A stretch of DNA of 64,000 nucleotides from Ciona savignyi (GCA_000149265.1 CH003163.1:287656-351655), one strand, 5' to 3'. Shown: positions 23,501 to 42,040, counted from the stretch's first letter. The notes: generated by a model from the letters alone, not told the origin. A program made the numbers and translations.

Positions 23501-25989
23501 TTCCATTTTACTTCGTGATGTTTCAAAATAGCATTTATTTTCCACCAGTCGAGTAAACCGAAACCAGCCTAAGCAATTTTGTGAAACGAGCAGAGTTAGG
23601 GTTGCCGTGGTGTTAACTCTCTTCGTTGTATTATTTCGCTCCATATATTTCAACAAAGTCTAATGGATTCAAATTGATATGTTGATTAAATTTCGTAATC
23701 TTAATGTAGCGTGCTTTAACGATTGTCGTTTATCCCGCATTTGTAAATCATAAGCTCTTTTTAATATCGTCTTTTAGGAGCCAAAACTGAACTAAACAAT
23801 TGTAAATGAGACACGGATGCTTTACTTTATGCTCTTCACATAATATACCAAAATAGTTTTTTAATATGAATTCCGAGTACAGGTTGTGCTAATTTAGAAT
23901 ACGTGGGAGGGCTTTCGCAACAACTACGTAACATAGAGAAATTGTGACGTCAATCGCCCACAGTCTTACTTAGCAAGTAATTCGGCTTAAATAGGGACAA
24001 TTAAGTTCCACCTTCGTAACAATGGCACGCGCGCGCCGTGTCCAATCAAGCATTCTAGAAATGACGTCACAACGAGCACTACGAACGGCCGGTGTGTCTG
24101 TAGTGGTCCAACTAATTTGTAATTACCTCCAATTTGACAGATTAGGGAAGATATGTACACAGATTCAACATAAACTGATTTATGTCGTCATAGAAAATAG
24201 TAAACAAAAAAATGGCTACGCGAATTACAACAGCTGCTAAATTCAACAAACTCCAAACTATTAGATAAAGGAAAATGTCGTTGTGCCTATCGAAAATGTA
24301 CAAAATATTAAGCAGTACAAATAAGGTATATTATGAGCGTATATTATTAACAAGTACATTTTGACGACTGTTGATGTCTGCGATGTCCGCTAATCCCACG
24401 GAAGGGCTTACAAATCCTTGGGTGAAAACGCAACTTACGTGTGGTCACTTTTGAGTCACATGGGTCGCGAAAGGGAATACTCACGGTAAAGCCGGGTGGC
24501 CGGCTCTGTAACCCGACTAGAACCAGGTATTAAAGCAACATTTCGGTGATTAAGTTTTCCTGCCGGTGAATAACCGCGTCTGTAATTTATGTCTTAAATT
24601 TTGGCCAGGAAGTCACCGGGCTGAAATTGTCCAAGGTTTCGGTGAAATTCCTTTTTGTGGAATTACAATTTTGTGGGTTATAAACTACGCTCCACACAAC
24701 TTAAGTTATAAAACATATGTTTTTAATAAAAGCGTACAGTTTTTCCTTTTCCTGTTCTAAAAGAACTTTTAGCTTATTTTTATAAATAAAATGACGACTG
24801 TACATAAGTTAGCTTTTATAGCGCGAAGGGATAAAACACAAGACGCATATATTTATGTAGTTTTCGTCACCAGACTTGTGCTCATATCCTTTTGAGACAC
24901 TTACAGAGATTGTATCGCAGTATCATACACGTTTTGATAAAGCAGCGACAGTAATATAAAGCGCCGTTAAAATTGGAGCAATTCGAAAGAAATTTAAGAT
25001 TTTGTTTGCAAATCTGCCATAGAGCGTTGTGCTGGCAGATCAAAGGCCATGCGACACTTGCCACTGAGAGAAATTAGAACAAAATTATCTCTTGGCTTTG
25101 ATCGAAGTGAAAAGTGAAAAGAAATTAGTGACCGGCCTATATAGTTACTTCGCTCAGAGAACGTGGACAAGCGCAGTTCAAAGGGTCAGTCTCAAGCTCC
25201 TTTCATCATGGCGGGCGCTAACAGGTGGGGCTTCGTTCTTTATTCAAACCCAACCAAGTTTGTTGACAAACCCGGGGAATAGTGGATACAGTAACCGTCA
25301 TCTACACCCCAGTTGTACAGCTCTAAAAGCCCGGGGCTAATCGGGAAATCTTTTTGGATGAACTACGCTACGTGCTGATTAGGCGAAGAAAGAAATTATG
25401 TTTCAATTCTTGGCTACAATCCACGAAGAGTAATTAACGATGACCGGTATGAATAAATGATGCGAAGCTACAACGATACTAGAAAACTTCATTAGGTCTG
25501 CGGGGTGTGATTAAACTGCCGATGATGCGTCAGTAATTCGCCGCAAAATACGCCGTGTAATTTACAAGAGATTCCGGCAATTAGTTAGCTCTCGCTACTC
25601 GAATAGACTTCCAAACTTCCGTTTCGTTGCGGATGTTATTTTGCCTAGTGACAATGCGTGGTTGAGATAAGAATTGCAGAAAACCAATAATATTTATTCG
25701 CCATGATAGATACAAAGTCACTGCATTCCAACGAGCAAACACATTAAGCAAACCGACTTTGCCAAGTGTTACGGGAAGCAAGCGATAAGCAGACAATGCT
25801 TTGGGTTCGTCGCCCGTCCGAATGTCAACAAAAACACCGTCGGTCCTGCGCGCGCATGCCATTGGCAGCTTGACTAATTGACCAACACAATAGAAGAGCA
25901 GGGAAAAAGGGCGTAAGCGAGAGCGCGCAATATTAATTGTTCATGTTTGTGACGTAAAATCGCGCATTTTTTCCTCGGAATTACGTCGG

Positions 25990-25997
25990 TTTAAATA
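25990..25997 (+). promoter_or_regulatory. Possible TATA-like element of the DMRT gene
   Basis: TTTAAATA followed by a GC-richer stretch (CAGCGGGG), 110 bases before the DMRT ATG. The only TATA-like candidate close to the start; weak evidence. Confidence 0.3.
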
Positions 25998-26067
25998 CAG
26001 CGGGGATTGGAGTGAAACAATCATATCCTATTACAAGGTTGTACTCACTACAGCTTATACCAAGTAA

Positions 26068-30836
<4,769 letters not shown>

Positions 30837-33800
30837 TGGACTCACGAAAACCAGTCACCTCTTCACGTCAACCCGCAGCGTGATTTTCTTGAAGCTTCTC
30901 AAGAAAAAGTCATTCGGCTGCTGTCAAACAATTTAAAAGCCACGTTTTGCTGCCTACCTAGTCCATTTTATTTTAAGGATACTATTTGACCTATTTTTTA
31001 ATGATTTCATTATTTATGTATTTACTGTATAACTTTCATTTTGCACGATGTGTCCTGTGGACTAAACTGAACAAAAAGAATACAAAACTTTGTCATCAAA
31101 TTTCGCATTCCATTCCAGTAATCAAAAATAGAGAAATAGACAGGGGAGGTTTCAAAATCCGTATCGGTCATAAATGGCACTGGTGATGATTAGACTAAAT
31201 TAGCATGTTTCATAGGAGTATACACAGAGCTGTAATGCAAAATTATTCGCCTGTTTCGCTGATTAGAAATCGCGGCCGCAAGCGAGATTGACGCGTTCTG
31301 AACCAGTTGCTTGTTATGTCTGCACGCGCCACGCCAACAGCAGGCAAAACAGACATGCGCATCGTGTATGTAATAACCAGTTAAATTGGTTGAAACATAA
31401 ATAGACAGCCAAGGCTCACCCAGCAGTATACTCAACTTGAAAAGTGGTCACGTCCCAGATATACATTATTAGCTAAATATCGGTTTGTTTTTGTCGCCGC
31501 AAAGTCGCCGCACATATGGATTACACGACTATGCTTCTTGCTACGACATAGTTTACCCTTGATAAGACAGACTCCGAAATTGACTTTGTTAAAAACTAAC
31601 ACTTTTTCTCAGAAGAAGTCTGCAGAAACCGCATTGAAAATATTAAGATACGGGACGCTTTGATCGTATCCTGGACATCTTGGCGTCGAAATGTACATCA
31701 TGTCAGTTCCTTTTGAAAATATCTCCCCGATGTTTATTTGATTATTATTATTAACGTTTAACGGCTATCAGTTAATGCTCAAACAAGCTGCAGCGTCTAC
31801 GATAAAATTGGCTAAACTAAACGCTTTTACCAGCCGCAGATTTTGAAGATTAGGCAATTGGCAATTTTGTGTTTTTTTTGCCTTTAGTTACATCAGATGT
31901 GTTGAAACTATCTCAATAAACGGATAATTTCGCAATGCTGTCGATAGGGATCTTAAAAATGTCACCTGAACTTGGGTATCAGTGTAGCAGCTTATGGCCC
32001 AGGGCTGCCGTAATCTGCAAACGCTATTTACTTTCCACTAATGCGGTTGGAAAGTGCATCTACTCTCTGCTGCTGATTTACTGTGTTGTTGACAACGTAA
32101 TATCGACTGTTGTTTTAACAATTTTCACGCGACCTGTATAAACGATCCACCCACAGTAAAAATAGATAACATGTTGCCAGTTTACTGTACTGTTATGAGC
32201 TTTAGAAAACGCGGCGCAAATTAACAGGTCGTTTAACTGTGTATTCGATAATGGCTAAATTTATCATGCTTCCCTTCTATGCGACATTGAAAGCTTTTGA
32301 ATAAAAACATGTTGAAATAGAAAGAAATGTCATTCTGCTTGTTCAAGCAAGGGCGTGTTAGTGATTCCGTTTCCCTGTTACTAAATCAACTGTCCGTTAC
32401 GGTTGCGAACACGAATGGAGTTATAAAGACACGGGATAAATCAACCCCCCTGAATCATCTCAACTCGGGAAGCAAAAATAAAGTCTTAATGGGTGGGAAC
32501 CATTGGTCATAAATTAGGTCGCTTTCGGTGGCGTTAAAAGAATACGATTCGAACTTTTAAACCGAATCGAAAGTGGAAATATAGCTTATGATGATGAACG
32601 GCGGGTAGAGAAGGAACGAATTCTGTTTTCATTCCGCGTTTCGCGCTGGTGAAAATCATTGGCCTGGATGCCTTGTTTGGAGTGGGGTTTGGGGCAGGGG
32701 GAAATTCGCTTCGAAACAGAGTCAGATGAATTCTAGGGTTGGTTTAAGCCCGGAAGCGAGTGATCCCGCAATCGAATGTCACTTTCTATATGCACTCATG
32801 CGTGACCTCGTGACGCATTATTAGGTCGTCCCAACCGGACGACTTTGTCACGGGCTAATCTTCATTATAGCGATAATTGACATGGTTTAGTGGAATTTTG
32901 CAATTTGTTTATTTATAACAATACTGTGCTTTATTACATATTTATTTCTGGTAAAAATAAACCGGTATATTTATAGTAATGTTCGTTATATGTTATTTAA
33001 ACAGTACATTTTGTATTGCGTGACCTGTATAGATTGTTCATTATGAATCATACTTTTGTTCTCATACATTATTCAAGGCAAATAAATCGTTCTATATGGG
33101 TTTGATGTTATATTTAAGTAGGTTCAGTTGCATTTTAAACCCACGGAAAATTTTTACTAGTGAGTCCCTATAGCTTAAACTAATTCAGTTATAGCTTCAA
33201 AGTTGACAATAGCTTAAGTCTGGAACACCTGTGCATCTTTAGCTTCGAGAAGTTTCCTGATTACGTATGACTTATGTGTTGCATCACAGCGATTTCGTCA
33301 CTCGCCAAGTCGGTTAGTTGAATTCACTCAAAACGTTACGTCGTCTCAATAACTCACCTGAAAGTTACTTGTAAGTGAAGGCCGTACGAAAAAGGCGTTC
33401 CCATCATTGACAACTGCGCCACCTAAGTTAAGGATTATAAATGACTGCGTGTGGTCCCGCACAATACGAAACTTGTTTTTATTTTCTACACTTTTTGGGT
33501 GGCACACTTTACAAAAGAACTCGGGACATTTCGGTTGTCAAAAAATCCATTTCGACCAAATTCGTCTCTTTTCCCGTGTTGTCAACAATCTTATCCGATT
33601 GGTAAAGTACTGAAACACGGTGAAATTTAATTACAAAACAATTGTTCAACGATATTTATCTCATGCAACATGTACCATTATATTCATTCCAAAGAGTAAT
33701 ATACTGGCGATTTCTGGGGCGGATGCCTCGTAATCCACACGACACATTTCGGTCGCGTGCATATTATCCCGGATCGCTATGAACAGGATTTGCTGTTGTC

Positions 33801-34096
33801 CTGCTGATTTAAGGCCGTGTGCTTTAAAAACAGGTCATCTGCGATATTGTATTAATATTAGCCTTAAATCTATTGCGATTTAAATCGCAGATTACTATTG
33901 CACCTGTTTCCATGCCTAATCCACTGTAAATGGTTTTAGGACTCACGTTAGCTTACTGTAGAAACAAATAATGTGGTTTTACTGAAAGGTCAAAAACGAT
34001 TTACTCGTGGAGCCTTAAACGTTTAAGCTTAGGTTGGGTTTTCAGGGTGTATACCAGAAACGTGCTGAAGTGTAAAAGTTTAAATACACTTTAGAT
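30837..34096. other. DMRT 3' UTR and downstream intergenic DNA
   Basis: The first kilobase probably includes the DMRT 3' UTR; AATAAA at 31915-31920 is a candidate end. The rest has only short chance frames on both strands and no splice-supported exon. Confidence 0.5.
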
Positions 34097-34306
34097 TAGT
34101 GGTTCCTAACCTTTTTTGGTACATTCTCCCCTTCTGTCTATTTTGGAACTTTTTATATCCCCCGGTAAAACAATTTTGTAGAAAAAATTAAAAGTCATGA
34201 TAATTTAAAATATCAATTTTAAACACAAATATAACTGGGATGTCCTCCCCAAACGCATTAATTTTCGCCTTGAATGGAAATTATTTTTCCACGTTGGGAA
34301 ACACTG
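34097..34306. mobile_element. 210-bp hAT-type MITE relic
   Basis: Starts TAGTGGTTCCTAACCTTTTT and ends GTTGGGAAACACTG, the near inverse of CAGTGTTTCCCAAC. The flanks CTTTAGAT (34089-34096) and CTTCAGAT (34307-34314) agree at 7 of 8, an 8-bp target duplication. It is related in terminal sequence style to, but not the same as, the 10246 element. Confidence 0.75.
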
Positions 34307-37241
34307 CTTCAGATGCTGCACTAAGTAAAGCATTTTTGCAAGTTTCAATCAGTTTCCGACTCAAGTGTGATTGTGAAGCTTTGACTTGTAAGTAACAAAG
34401 GCTGATCAAATGTCCCGTATTTTCCAGCCATCCAGTGCGGATACATTTACATGTCAATTTACACCTTGTTGTTGATTGAATTGCATATGAAGTTTGCACA
34501 AATAAATATTCTCGTCCTTCCACGAAAATCGTCGGAAGTCGGGACGGAATTAGTAAGTGCGACGACATTTTCTCATTTGTGGTTTGCACGGCCACACGCG
34601 GCGGTCATGGCCACCGGGCCCTTGTAATAATATAGCAGCCTACGAGAGTGAACATTTAAGCTAATCCGCAAAGCTGTCGGATTAAGTTAACTGTCGATTT
34701 TGTATCGGATTATTAGCGCGGTGGCTGCGAAGAAAAGCTGACAAATTCGCCTAAACATTCGCAACAGCGAATGGTTTCTGTTTGCGAGAAACGCTTGGCG
34801 GTTAATCCAGCAGTACTTCGCATGAGGTTAGCAGTTGCTAATTAAGTGCACGATTTGTGGGATTAGCATAGCAGTGTACGTATGAATTCCTTCGCGCTAA
34901 TCATGTCTCGACCGACGGATTTTGACAAGGCAAAACGCAACGTGTGTGTTTATTTGCATCACTGTCAACACGCCGGTGTTGGGGATCCTGCCGTTACAGT
35001 TTAAATCCCGTTCGCCAAATTTCACAGTTTACAAATATTTTTCTAACCCCTGAATAATTCCAAGTATGCATCGAAACAATGGTGTTTAAAACTAATCAGG
35101 CTTTGTTTAACGATAATGCCTTGATGCGCTTTACCCAGAAGAAATATAATTTGTTTACAATCTATTTTCTGATCCGGTTTAAGTAAATGTCGTAAGTCCG
35201 TAACACGCTAATCTAATTAGTAAGCTCCAATGACATTGCCCACCCAGAAACACCTATATTATATTGGATACTTTAGGCGTAATGACGTCATTTCAGGTAT
35301 AGTTTGTTTCTATGTATGTGTGTCAATAAATAAGACCTTATCGTGGCTGTAATTCGATAAACTCCGGCTTATTAGGACGGGGCTGCCAGTGAAGAGCTGT
35401 AAACCTCATATCAAGTCTTGGGGCGAGTTACATCAGAGCTATGGATTAATACGATATTTAAATGTCCTCGAAAAAGAAAAGTGGCTTGTTATTAACGTCC
35501 GTTGTTTGCCCATTTGCTTCTTATATACTTAGATGTCTTGAGAGCATCGTTTGTAATATTTGAGCCTTAGAACATGCTAAAACACGCCGAAAAAACGATT
35601 CATATGTCCTCATAGGGCATATTTGACATGTATAGCTCCTGTTTATTAAAAACTAAGAATATATACACAACAGTACGGACAAAAGATTTAACATCTCGTT
35701 TTACGTAATTATAAAGTCAAGATTTTAAAATTAAGTACCACTTTAACTTCAGTTGTGCTTGATTTATTTACCGAAATACGAAGTGGTATTCGTGCATTGT
35801 CCTTATCTTATTTTAGCTAAATATCATTATAAATAAATCTAAAAAATATTTAATAATAATTGTATTTTTGTTTAAATAATATTTATAAAACCTGTAATAA
35901 TAGAATAAAAGCTGCAGTACTTATTGAAGATTTTAATGTGAAAACAAAATAATAATTTCTATGCGCCTAAGGAGACGTCTGAATGACGTCACGAAATTGA
36001 TGAGTATTTCACACGTCATCGCAACAATGTTTGACCTTACAAAGCATTGTCGGGTCGCAGCTTTGTTCTAGGAATGACAAGATAAGTTTACACTCGAGTA
36101 GATGGCCCTTACGCCACCAACGAGTCTTGTCTTGTCTCATAATCCCGGTGATCCCGTCCACTCTACGGCGGGTTATTACAGCCGAACGGTTTTGACTGTG
36201 ATTAAAATAGTCTACTCCACTTGGCAACAAAGTAAAGAACACGGAGCCTACAGCAGAACAATTAATAGTTACGGTTTCAAGGGTCAATGTCAAGGGCAAG
36301 AAGAGTGCGGCCGAAACCCCTCAAGGCCAAAATATCAAAGGCACACCCGTGTTATTGAGACTTAAAATAATCTTATTGAGAGTTGTACTATCTCGCAAAC
36401 ACCACAATCTAGTCATTGGCCCAATTCTAACTATTTCTTTTGGTTTAAAGTATTTTACTTTGACATCCCATTAAACATGGGTTTCTTTTACTATACTCCC
36501 ATTCCCCACGATTTTATGACCTTACACAAGTCTTAATACTGAAACCTCCTTGGTGGAAAGTAACTTATTATATGTATTCCGCCGTTTTAATAAAATTTTA
36601 TAATGTCATTTTGTTTTTCCGACATTTTGGGTAAAAAAACGAAGCATATCACTCTGTTTGTACCAATTGTACCTTGGAAGCACTTTATTGCTTTTAAAAA
36701 TATGTTTTCGCGGTCGGGTCTATTAGTTCTTAATTCGTCTACTGTGTGTTGCAAACATGCGTTTAGGTAAAGAAAAATTTCATACTTTTGAAATCAGAAA
36801 TGGTTCCATAAGGCGATCATATAAATCGGTTAAAATCAGCCGGTTTTATGCTACATTTATTATAAGGAGAGAACGAAATATTTATAAAATGGCGACAGTG
36901 CCGGGATACATAGGGTTATTCATCGAATAATTGAATTTCGTTTTGCATTTGTGTGATAAGGTTAGATAACTATTGGCACATCTCTGTCACTCTGTACTTT
37001 AAAAGGTTTTGGAAGAATTGTCGCCAAAGCGACCACATCAAAGCTACCGATGTTAAGTTGCGATATAGAGATAGCATAAACAAACATAGACATAGCATTT
37101 ACTGCACAGCTACACTGTCAGTAGCCTATACTGATGCAGCAGCCAACAGGCAGGTTGTAGCATGTCACGATTGTGGTTTATCACTAACAAACACCACGCT
37201 AAAAAAATTACAATACCTTTTATAGTTCTGCCATAAATTAT

Positions 37242-37244
<3 letters not shown>

Positions 37245-37273
<29 letters not shown>
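37245..37273. repeat. TA dinucleotide microsatellite
   Basis: About fourteen uninterrupted TA units. A similar tract lies at 55883-55908. Likely length-polymorphic. Confidence 0.9.
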
Positions 37274-37276
<3 letters not shown>

Positions 37277-38647
37277 ATTAACCTTTTGCCAAAAAGTTCT
37301 AAAAATTTTGATATTAAATGTAAAACATAATAATATTGCAAAAAATCGTGTAGTACACATGTTTTATTACTTCTCCGTAGATAAAGGTTCGATAAACAGT
37401 AGCGTAATATATCAGAAAGGAAGTGGAAATCCTGGGTGTGGCTTCTATTAAAGGGATTTTGTACAGATAAAAATATTTCCCTTGTTCTGAAACCACGTCG
37501 TTTATCCAAAATCTATCCCCACAGCTATTGACGTCCCGGAAGGAAGGAGAAGATACAAGGGTTGCTGGGTAGTGGTGAAAAAGAAACGGCCCGATACAGA
37601 CTCTACCAGTCATGTTTGTCGATGCGAATCTTTATTGATTCAAATGATTCGACCCGTCAATGTAAAACTGTTTGTTTTATCCCTGGAGCTCCAGGACGGG
37701 CTTTTAACAAAAGGGGGATCAGCATTACTGTTTCGCGCTCTGCCCATTACAACCCACAAGATAGACAACGGTTTTAATGCGAATAGCCGGGTTTAAGTGG
37801 GCCGTGTCCGAATTTCAATGCGCTTGGGCACGGGCACCATTGCCTATCAATACATGGTGATAAACGCAGGCGGAACTTGTATAACCGAGACATTATCAGT
37901 TGAAAGTTTTAAGTGCCAACCATTTATAATCAGTATGTTTGAAACGTTCGGGACAAATTCGAGCATTTTTGTACAAAAATATATAAAAAAATGAAGAAAA
38001 ACAATCAATATTTTAAATATTATGTAATTCTTTACACCGACGGGAAAATAACACAGTTAATCTTTCAGTGTTGTTACAAGCCCAAACGAAATGTGTCAAC
38101 GGTCGAGAGACAATACACGCCATTGTTTACTGTGACCTCCTGGTCAGTATTGTAATTTTCACCTCAATAACTGTTACATGGAAAACATGGAGAAAGTTTA
38201 TTTTGTATCTGAAAAAAATTATCGAGTTGTTGATTTGTAAAAGCTAAGAGTTGGAATTTAGCGCCCGCAATCGTTATGTGTAAGGTTGTTGACTAATCCT
38301 ACAAGGTCGTGCCAATATTCAAGTATTAAATGGTACACTAAACCCGGGTTTAACAAATATTTATTTTATTTAAAGCATTACAAAAAAACATAATGAAACA
38401 TAAAATGTTTTTTTCGCATTGTCGATGGGGTTTCGTTTATTTTTGTTTCTATGTTACGGTTAAAAACACCATGTTTATAAATCATTAATTACACATAAAA
38501 AAACTCAATACTACAGTTGTTAAAACACATCTATATAAACAGAAAATAACAGGGAAAAAATTAAAAATAGTGTATGTCTTATATCATGCATTTCAAAAAG
38601 TAGTTCACGCCTAAAAAGTCGATGTCCAACGGCATACAACGCCATCT

Positions 38648-38914
38648 TTACTTAAAATATGCGGTCAAGCCTCGAATGAAGTTTTGCATTATTCCCTTGG
38701 TAAAACGGTTGGCCCTGAAAGAGAAGCCTATCTTGTTTGACATCTCCTCACTTTGCTGGCCGAACTTTGAACTTGGAGTTTGGAAGTGATACCTACCAGG
38801 CGAGGCAGTCGTCATGTCGTCTCTGTCCGAGCGAGGTCGGAGATCGGCTTGGAGATTGCACCAAGCACTTTTAAAGTTAGTGTTGCCTTCTTGATAAACA
38901 GCTTTTGCTGTCAT
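38648..38914 (-). CDS. Possible small open reading frame, unsupported
   Basis: ATG at 38914 to TAA at 38648: 88 codons with a basic, Phe/Arg-rich C-terminal half. It is slightly more protein-like than its surroundings, and TTTATT runs downstream (about 38360) could act as minus-strand polyadenylation signals. There is no recognised domain and no splice evidence. It could be chance. Confidence 0.22.
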   Translation of the reverse strand: MTAKAVYQEGNTNFKSAWCNLQADLRPRSDRDDMTTASPGRYHFQTPSSKFGQQSEEMSNKIGFSFRANRFTKGIMQNFIRGLTAYFK

Positions 38915-40919
38915 CAGTCGGTGAAGGTTAACTGTTACGGATCAAATGTTCGCAGATGCCACATTTCCCCTCAAAGATTCTTCAGGTCAGAGCGGCCACT
39001 AAACAAGGAAAACCGATTCATCTTACAAACGACCAAGACTATGAACCGAAGAAATTCGTCGCGCTGTTTAGGAGTTGGTTAATAAACGATAAGGTTGTTT
39101 ATTAAATAAATTAACTTTGTGTAGGTGACGCCAACAAACATAAAATTATGTTGAACATTGTCTAAAACCGTTGGCCGACATAGAAATTTTAAAAAATAGG
39201 TTCTTGTGGTGATCAAATTCGTTTTCCCGGTTCTCTATTTCAGATTAGGTTGTTCGCTTTCCATGTTTCCTTTGATTCCCACTTCAAAACTTAACGTTAA
39301 AAACGGCAAATCTCCTGTAATGCATTCTGGAAGTTCGGATCAGAAACAAATCCTACTGGTAATGGACTATATTTGTTTATTATTTTGCGAACCCGTTTAT
39401 AGGATATAATAGCTACAGACCTTACCGCCGCCATTTTTCTGGCTAATACGGTTTTGTGGCAACACGGAAACGTGTAAGCCCCATGTGTAATTTATTCTCA
39501 ACCAGTCTTAATTGCATGTGAGGAAACGAGAGTGTTTTTATAAGGGCGACATCGGAATTAGTCCATTAAGTTGTATGTGGATATAGTGGGAACAAGTGGC
39601 TCTGTGGTGTTGGTTCGGTTAAGTAGCATCGATACATTTGTAACCAAAGTCCCAACTTTCGATGCTTAATCAAACCGCCTCATTCCCAATTTGCGCTGAT
39701 AGGTTTAGCCGAGGCGAAGGACTGTTCAAACCGTGCACTTTAATGCAGACATCTTGTCGGCAGTAAAGTACACAAGACACAGCAATTACATTTGTGAAAA
39801 TAAACAAAGAGCGTACTGGCAGGCAGGGGACATATACAAATTGAGCGGAATTAACTGTTTTCTTTGCATTAAAATGATATAAAGGCGGATCTAATGCGAT
39901 GATACGGTTTACTTAGAATAATTGATCAAAAAGCGTTTCATGGAAACTGTTTTGGCTAAAAATACGAGAGTAACTCTCAATTTGTACGTGATAAAAAACA
40001 ATGACAGCGTTTGCTCGCTATTGCCATCTTTCGGACACGTATAATTGACTATTTCACACAACGTTATCCTTTACAGTTTCTAAACAATATCAAATCTAAC
40101 ACTATTTTGTCTTGGAGTTAGACTTTGCAATATATTCAAAGCTTTGCCAAATTTCCTTAATTTCACATATTCAAAAAAGAAGCCGACAAAGCACGTTTAA
40201 AAGACAAGTAAACGTTAAACGGCATAATTAATGACAAACAACCAATGTTTTACGTTTAAAACCGCAAAATATTCCCATTTCGGCTATCAATCAAATATTC
40301 GAGCCGGAATTTAAGGGTCCTGTCACTTTTTCAAACCAAACGAAGCGATCATTTCGAAAGTGAATCAGAAATAAGTCATTCTTCTTCGTATAGATGCTCA
40401 TTTGACCGTAGCGCGGCAGTGTGTTACGCTAAACCCCGTGAAATTCTAGCTTGTTTCGCCAAAGTAAATAAATACAGGAAATCGTTTGGGATTTGAGCCA
40501 ATATGCGAGCATCTTAAAAACAGCGGAAACAAAAGCGTAATCCGTGTACGCAAACATATACAGTAACAAACTTGCGGCGACCCGTAACAAATAAATCAAT
40601 GCATTTATAACTTGTACGTGCCTTTACTTTATATAACATTAATATGAAAGATGGATAAGGTTTTAACCGGATTTACCTTGGTAGTGTGGGGGTTTAAGCA
40701 CGGCAGTCATATAAGAAAGGTACCAGATCTATATTCTACCCCCTTTATGACTGTTATGTTTTTAAATCAAATATGTCTCTCAAGTAAAATAAAAAAGAGT
40801 TAATATACTGCAATTGCCTCACCAAACCATTGTGTACCCAATGCATTTTGACGGGCTCAGCGTCACTTTCCATGCATATGCATAAACACTACTATAAAGG
40901 GGAATAGGGTATCGGTTTA

Positions 40920-40972
40920 TTTTCACCATAGAATACTAACTTTCTGTAAAGTTAGTATTCTATGTTTTCACC
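40920..40972. repeat. 37-bp palindrome between 8-bp direct repeats
   Basis: TTTTCACC at 40920-40927 is repeated exactly at 40965-40972. Between them lies ATAGAATACTAACTTT, a CTGT loop, the perfect reverse complement arm and one G. With the last C of the left repeat the stem is 17 bp. The arrangement resembles a minimal insertion with an 8-bp target duplication, or a hAT excision scar. Confidence 0.85.
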
Positions 40973-41342
40973 AAAAAATAAATATGTAACAAAGCACAGT
41001 ATTGTTATAAATAAACGAATTGCAAAAAGATAATTAAGGTTACTCCTACAGTGTACAAAACAGGATAGTAAATATTCGGAATAATACTTACATACAGTTA
41101 CATTCAGACTGCCCAAGTAAATGTTGATGTAATTTATATACGAAAATGCCGACAAGCCAGCGGCTGTTTTCAGTTTTACATTTAATGACGTATATGTATA
41201 CTGTTATACATGCCACTAACACAAATGACATTGCTACACCGTATTTATATGTTTAGGTTCATAATTGTTTTTTACATTAGTCCTTTCTCAAATAAATAAA
41301 ATGCAATTATTGTTTTTGTACCAAATTTAATTTATTGTATTA

Positions 41343-41347
41343 TTAAG
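41343..41347. repeat. Target site duplication, left (TTAAG)
   Basis: TTAAG directly before the left LTR is repeated at 48502-48506 directly after the right LTR. Five bases is the expected size for BEL/Pao integrases, and it proves that the two LTRs bound one insertion. Confidence 0.9.
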
Positions 41348-41891
41348 TGTTACTTCCGCGGGTGGAGTAACGGGGTTGCTTTGGTTTGAAAATAACTCGT
41401 ATCGAATAAAAGAACAGACAGTTTGTGTCCTCGAATTATAATTGGCGATCAGAGTTCAAACGGTTACAGATGCGGAACGGAGGGGGCAGGGACGATATGG
41501 GGGTGATACAGGGACGATATGGACGGAGATGTTACGCAGTGGGGATGATTCGGAGGGATGATACGGAGGGATGATACGTGGATGATACGGTTTTCTGTAA
41601 ATTAAAAATAAAGGGACCAAAATCAATAATTGACGGGTGTACGTATGAAATAGTAAACAATTACACTCACCAAACTTTGGCTTTAGAACCGGAACGGAAA
41701 ATACACGGTATCAGATAAATTACTGTGCTGCAGACTGTACGGTGACTAAATCAAAAAGGAAGCATTTTCTAACACGCGGTCGGGTATAGATATTGTAACA
41801 CAAACTCCCATTGTGACGTAATTTGGTTGTGATGCAATTTATGATTTATCATAGACATCAATAAAACATTAATGGGTCGAGATATCTTACA
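41348..41891 (-). repeat. 3' LTR of the BEL/Pao element
   Basis: 544 bp, bounded by TG...CA (plus strand TGTTACTTCC to ATATCTTACA). By eye identical along its length to 47958-48501. It contains a local run of degenerate GGATGATACGG-like and AGGGACGATATGG repeats at about 41490-41600. Confidence 0.95.
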
Positions 41892-41901
41892 TCCTCCCCC
41901 G
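41892..41901 (-). other. Polypurine tract
   Basis: On the minus strand CGGGGGAGGA directly precedes the 3' LTR. This is the position and composition expected for the plus-strand DNA primer of an LTR retrotransposon. Confidence 0.75.
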
Positions 41902-42040
41902 CCAAAAATGGAAAAATGCGTCATCAAAGCAGTTTCAATTTTTTTACACAAAGAAAAGATTCGAGGCACATTTTTAACGAAGAATAAAAAACAAAAAAAA
42001 TATACACAATATATACAATAAGGCGTAACGCCGTGCCAGG

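Larger units (their letters stand above)
17986..25980. other. Intergenic region between the divergent sushi and DMRT genes
   Basis: About 8 kb with no exon that I can support on either strand. The only clear objects are the SINE at 20114-20420 and its flanking direct repeat. The two genes point away from each other, so regulatory DNA for both is expected here, but I cannot point to a specific enhancer from sequence alone. Confidence 0.6.
34307..40919. other. Intergenic region
   Basis: About 6.6 kb of AT-rich sequence with a TA microsatellite (37245-37273) and one weak minus-strand coding candidate (38648-38914). Several palindromic TGACGTCA sites occur (for example near 35283 and 35983), but they are also found elsewhere in the window. 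Nothing else can be supported. Confidence 0.55.

Noticed and set aside
24022..24240. A 72-codon plus-strand frame upstream of DMRT.
   Set aside because: No domain, no splice context, ordinary length for chance frames in this window.
41892..42040. Possible env-like frame between integrase and the 3' LTR.
   Set aside because: Only about 150 bases are available and no signal or membrane segment is seen.
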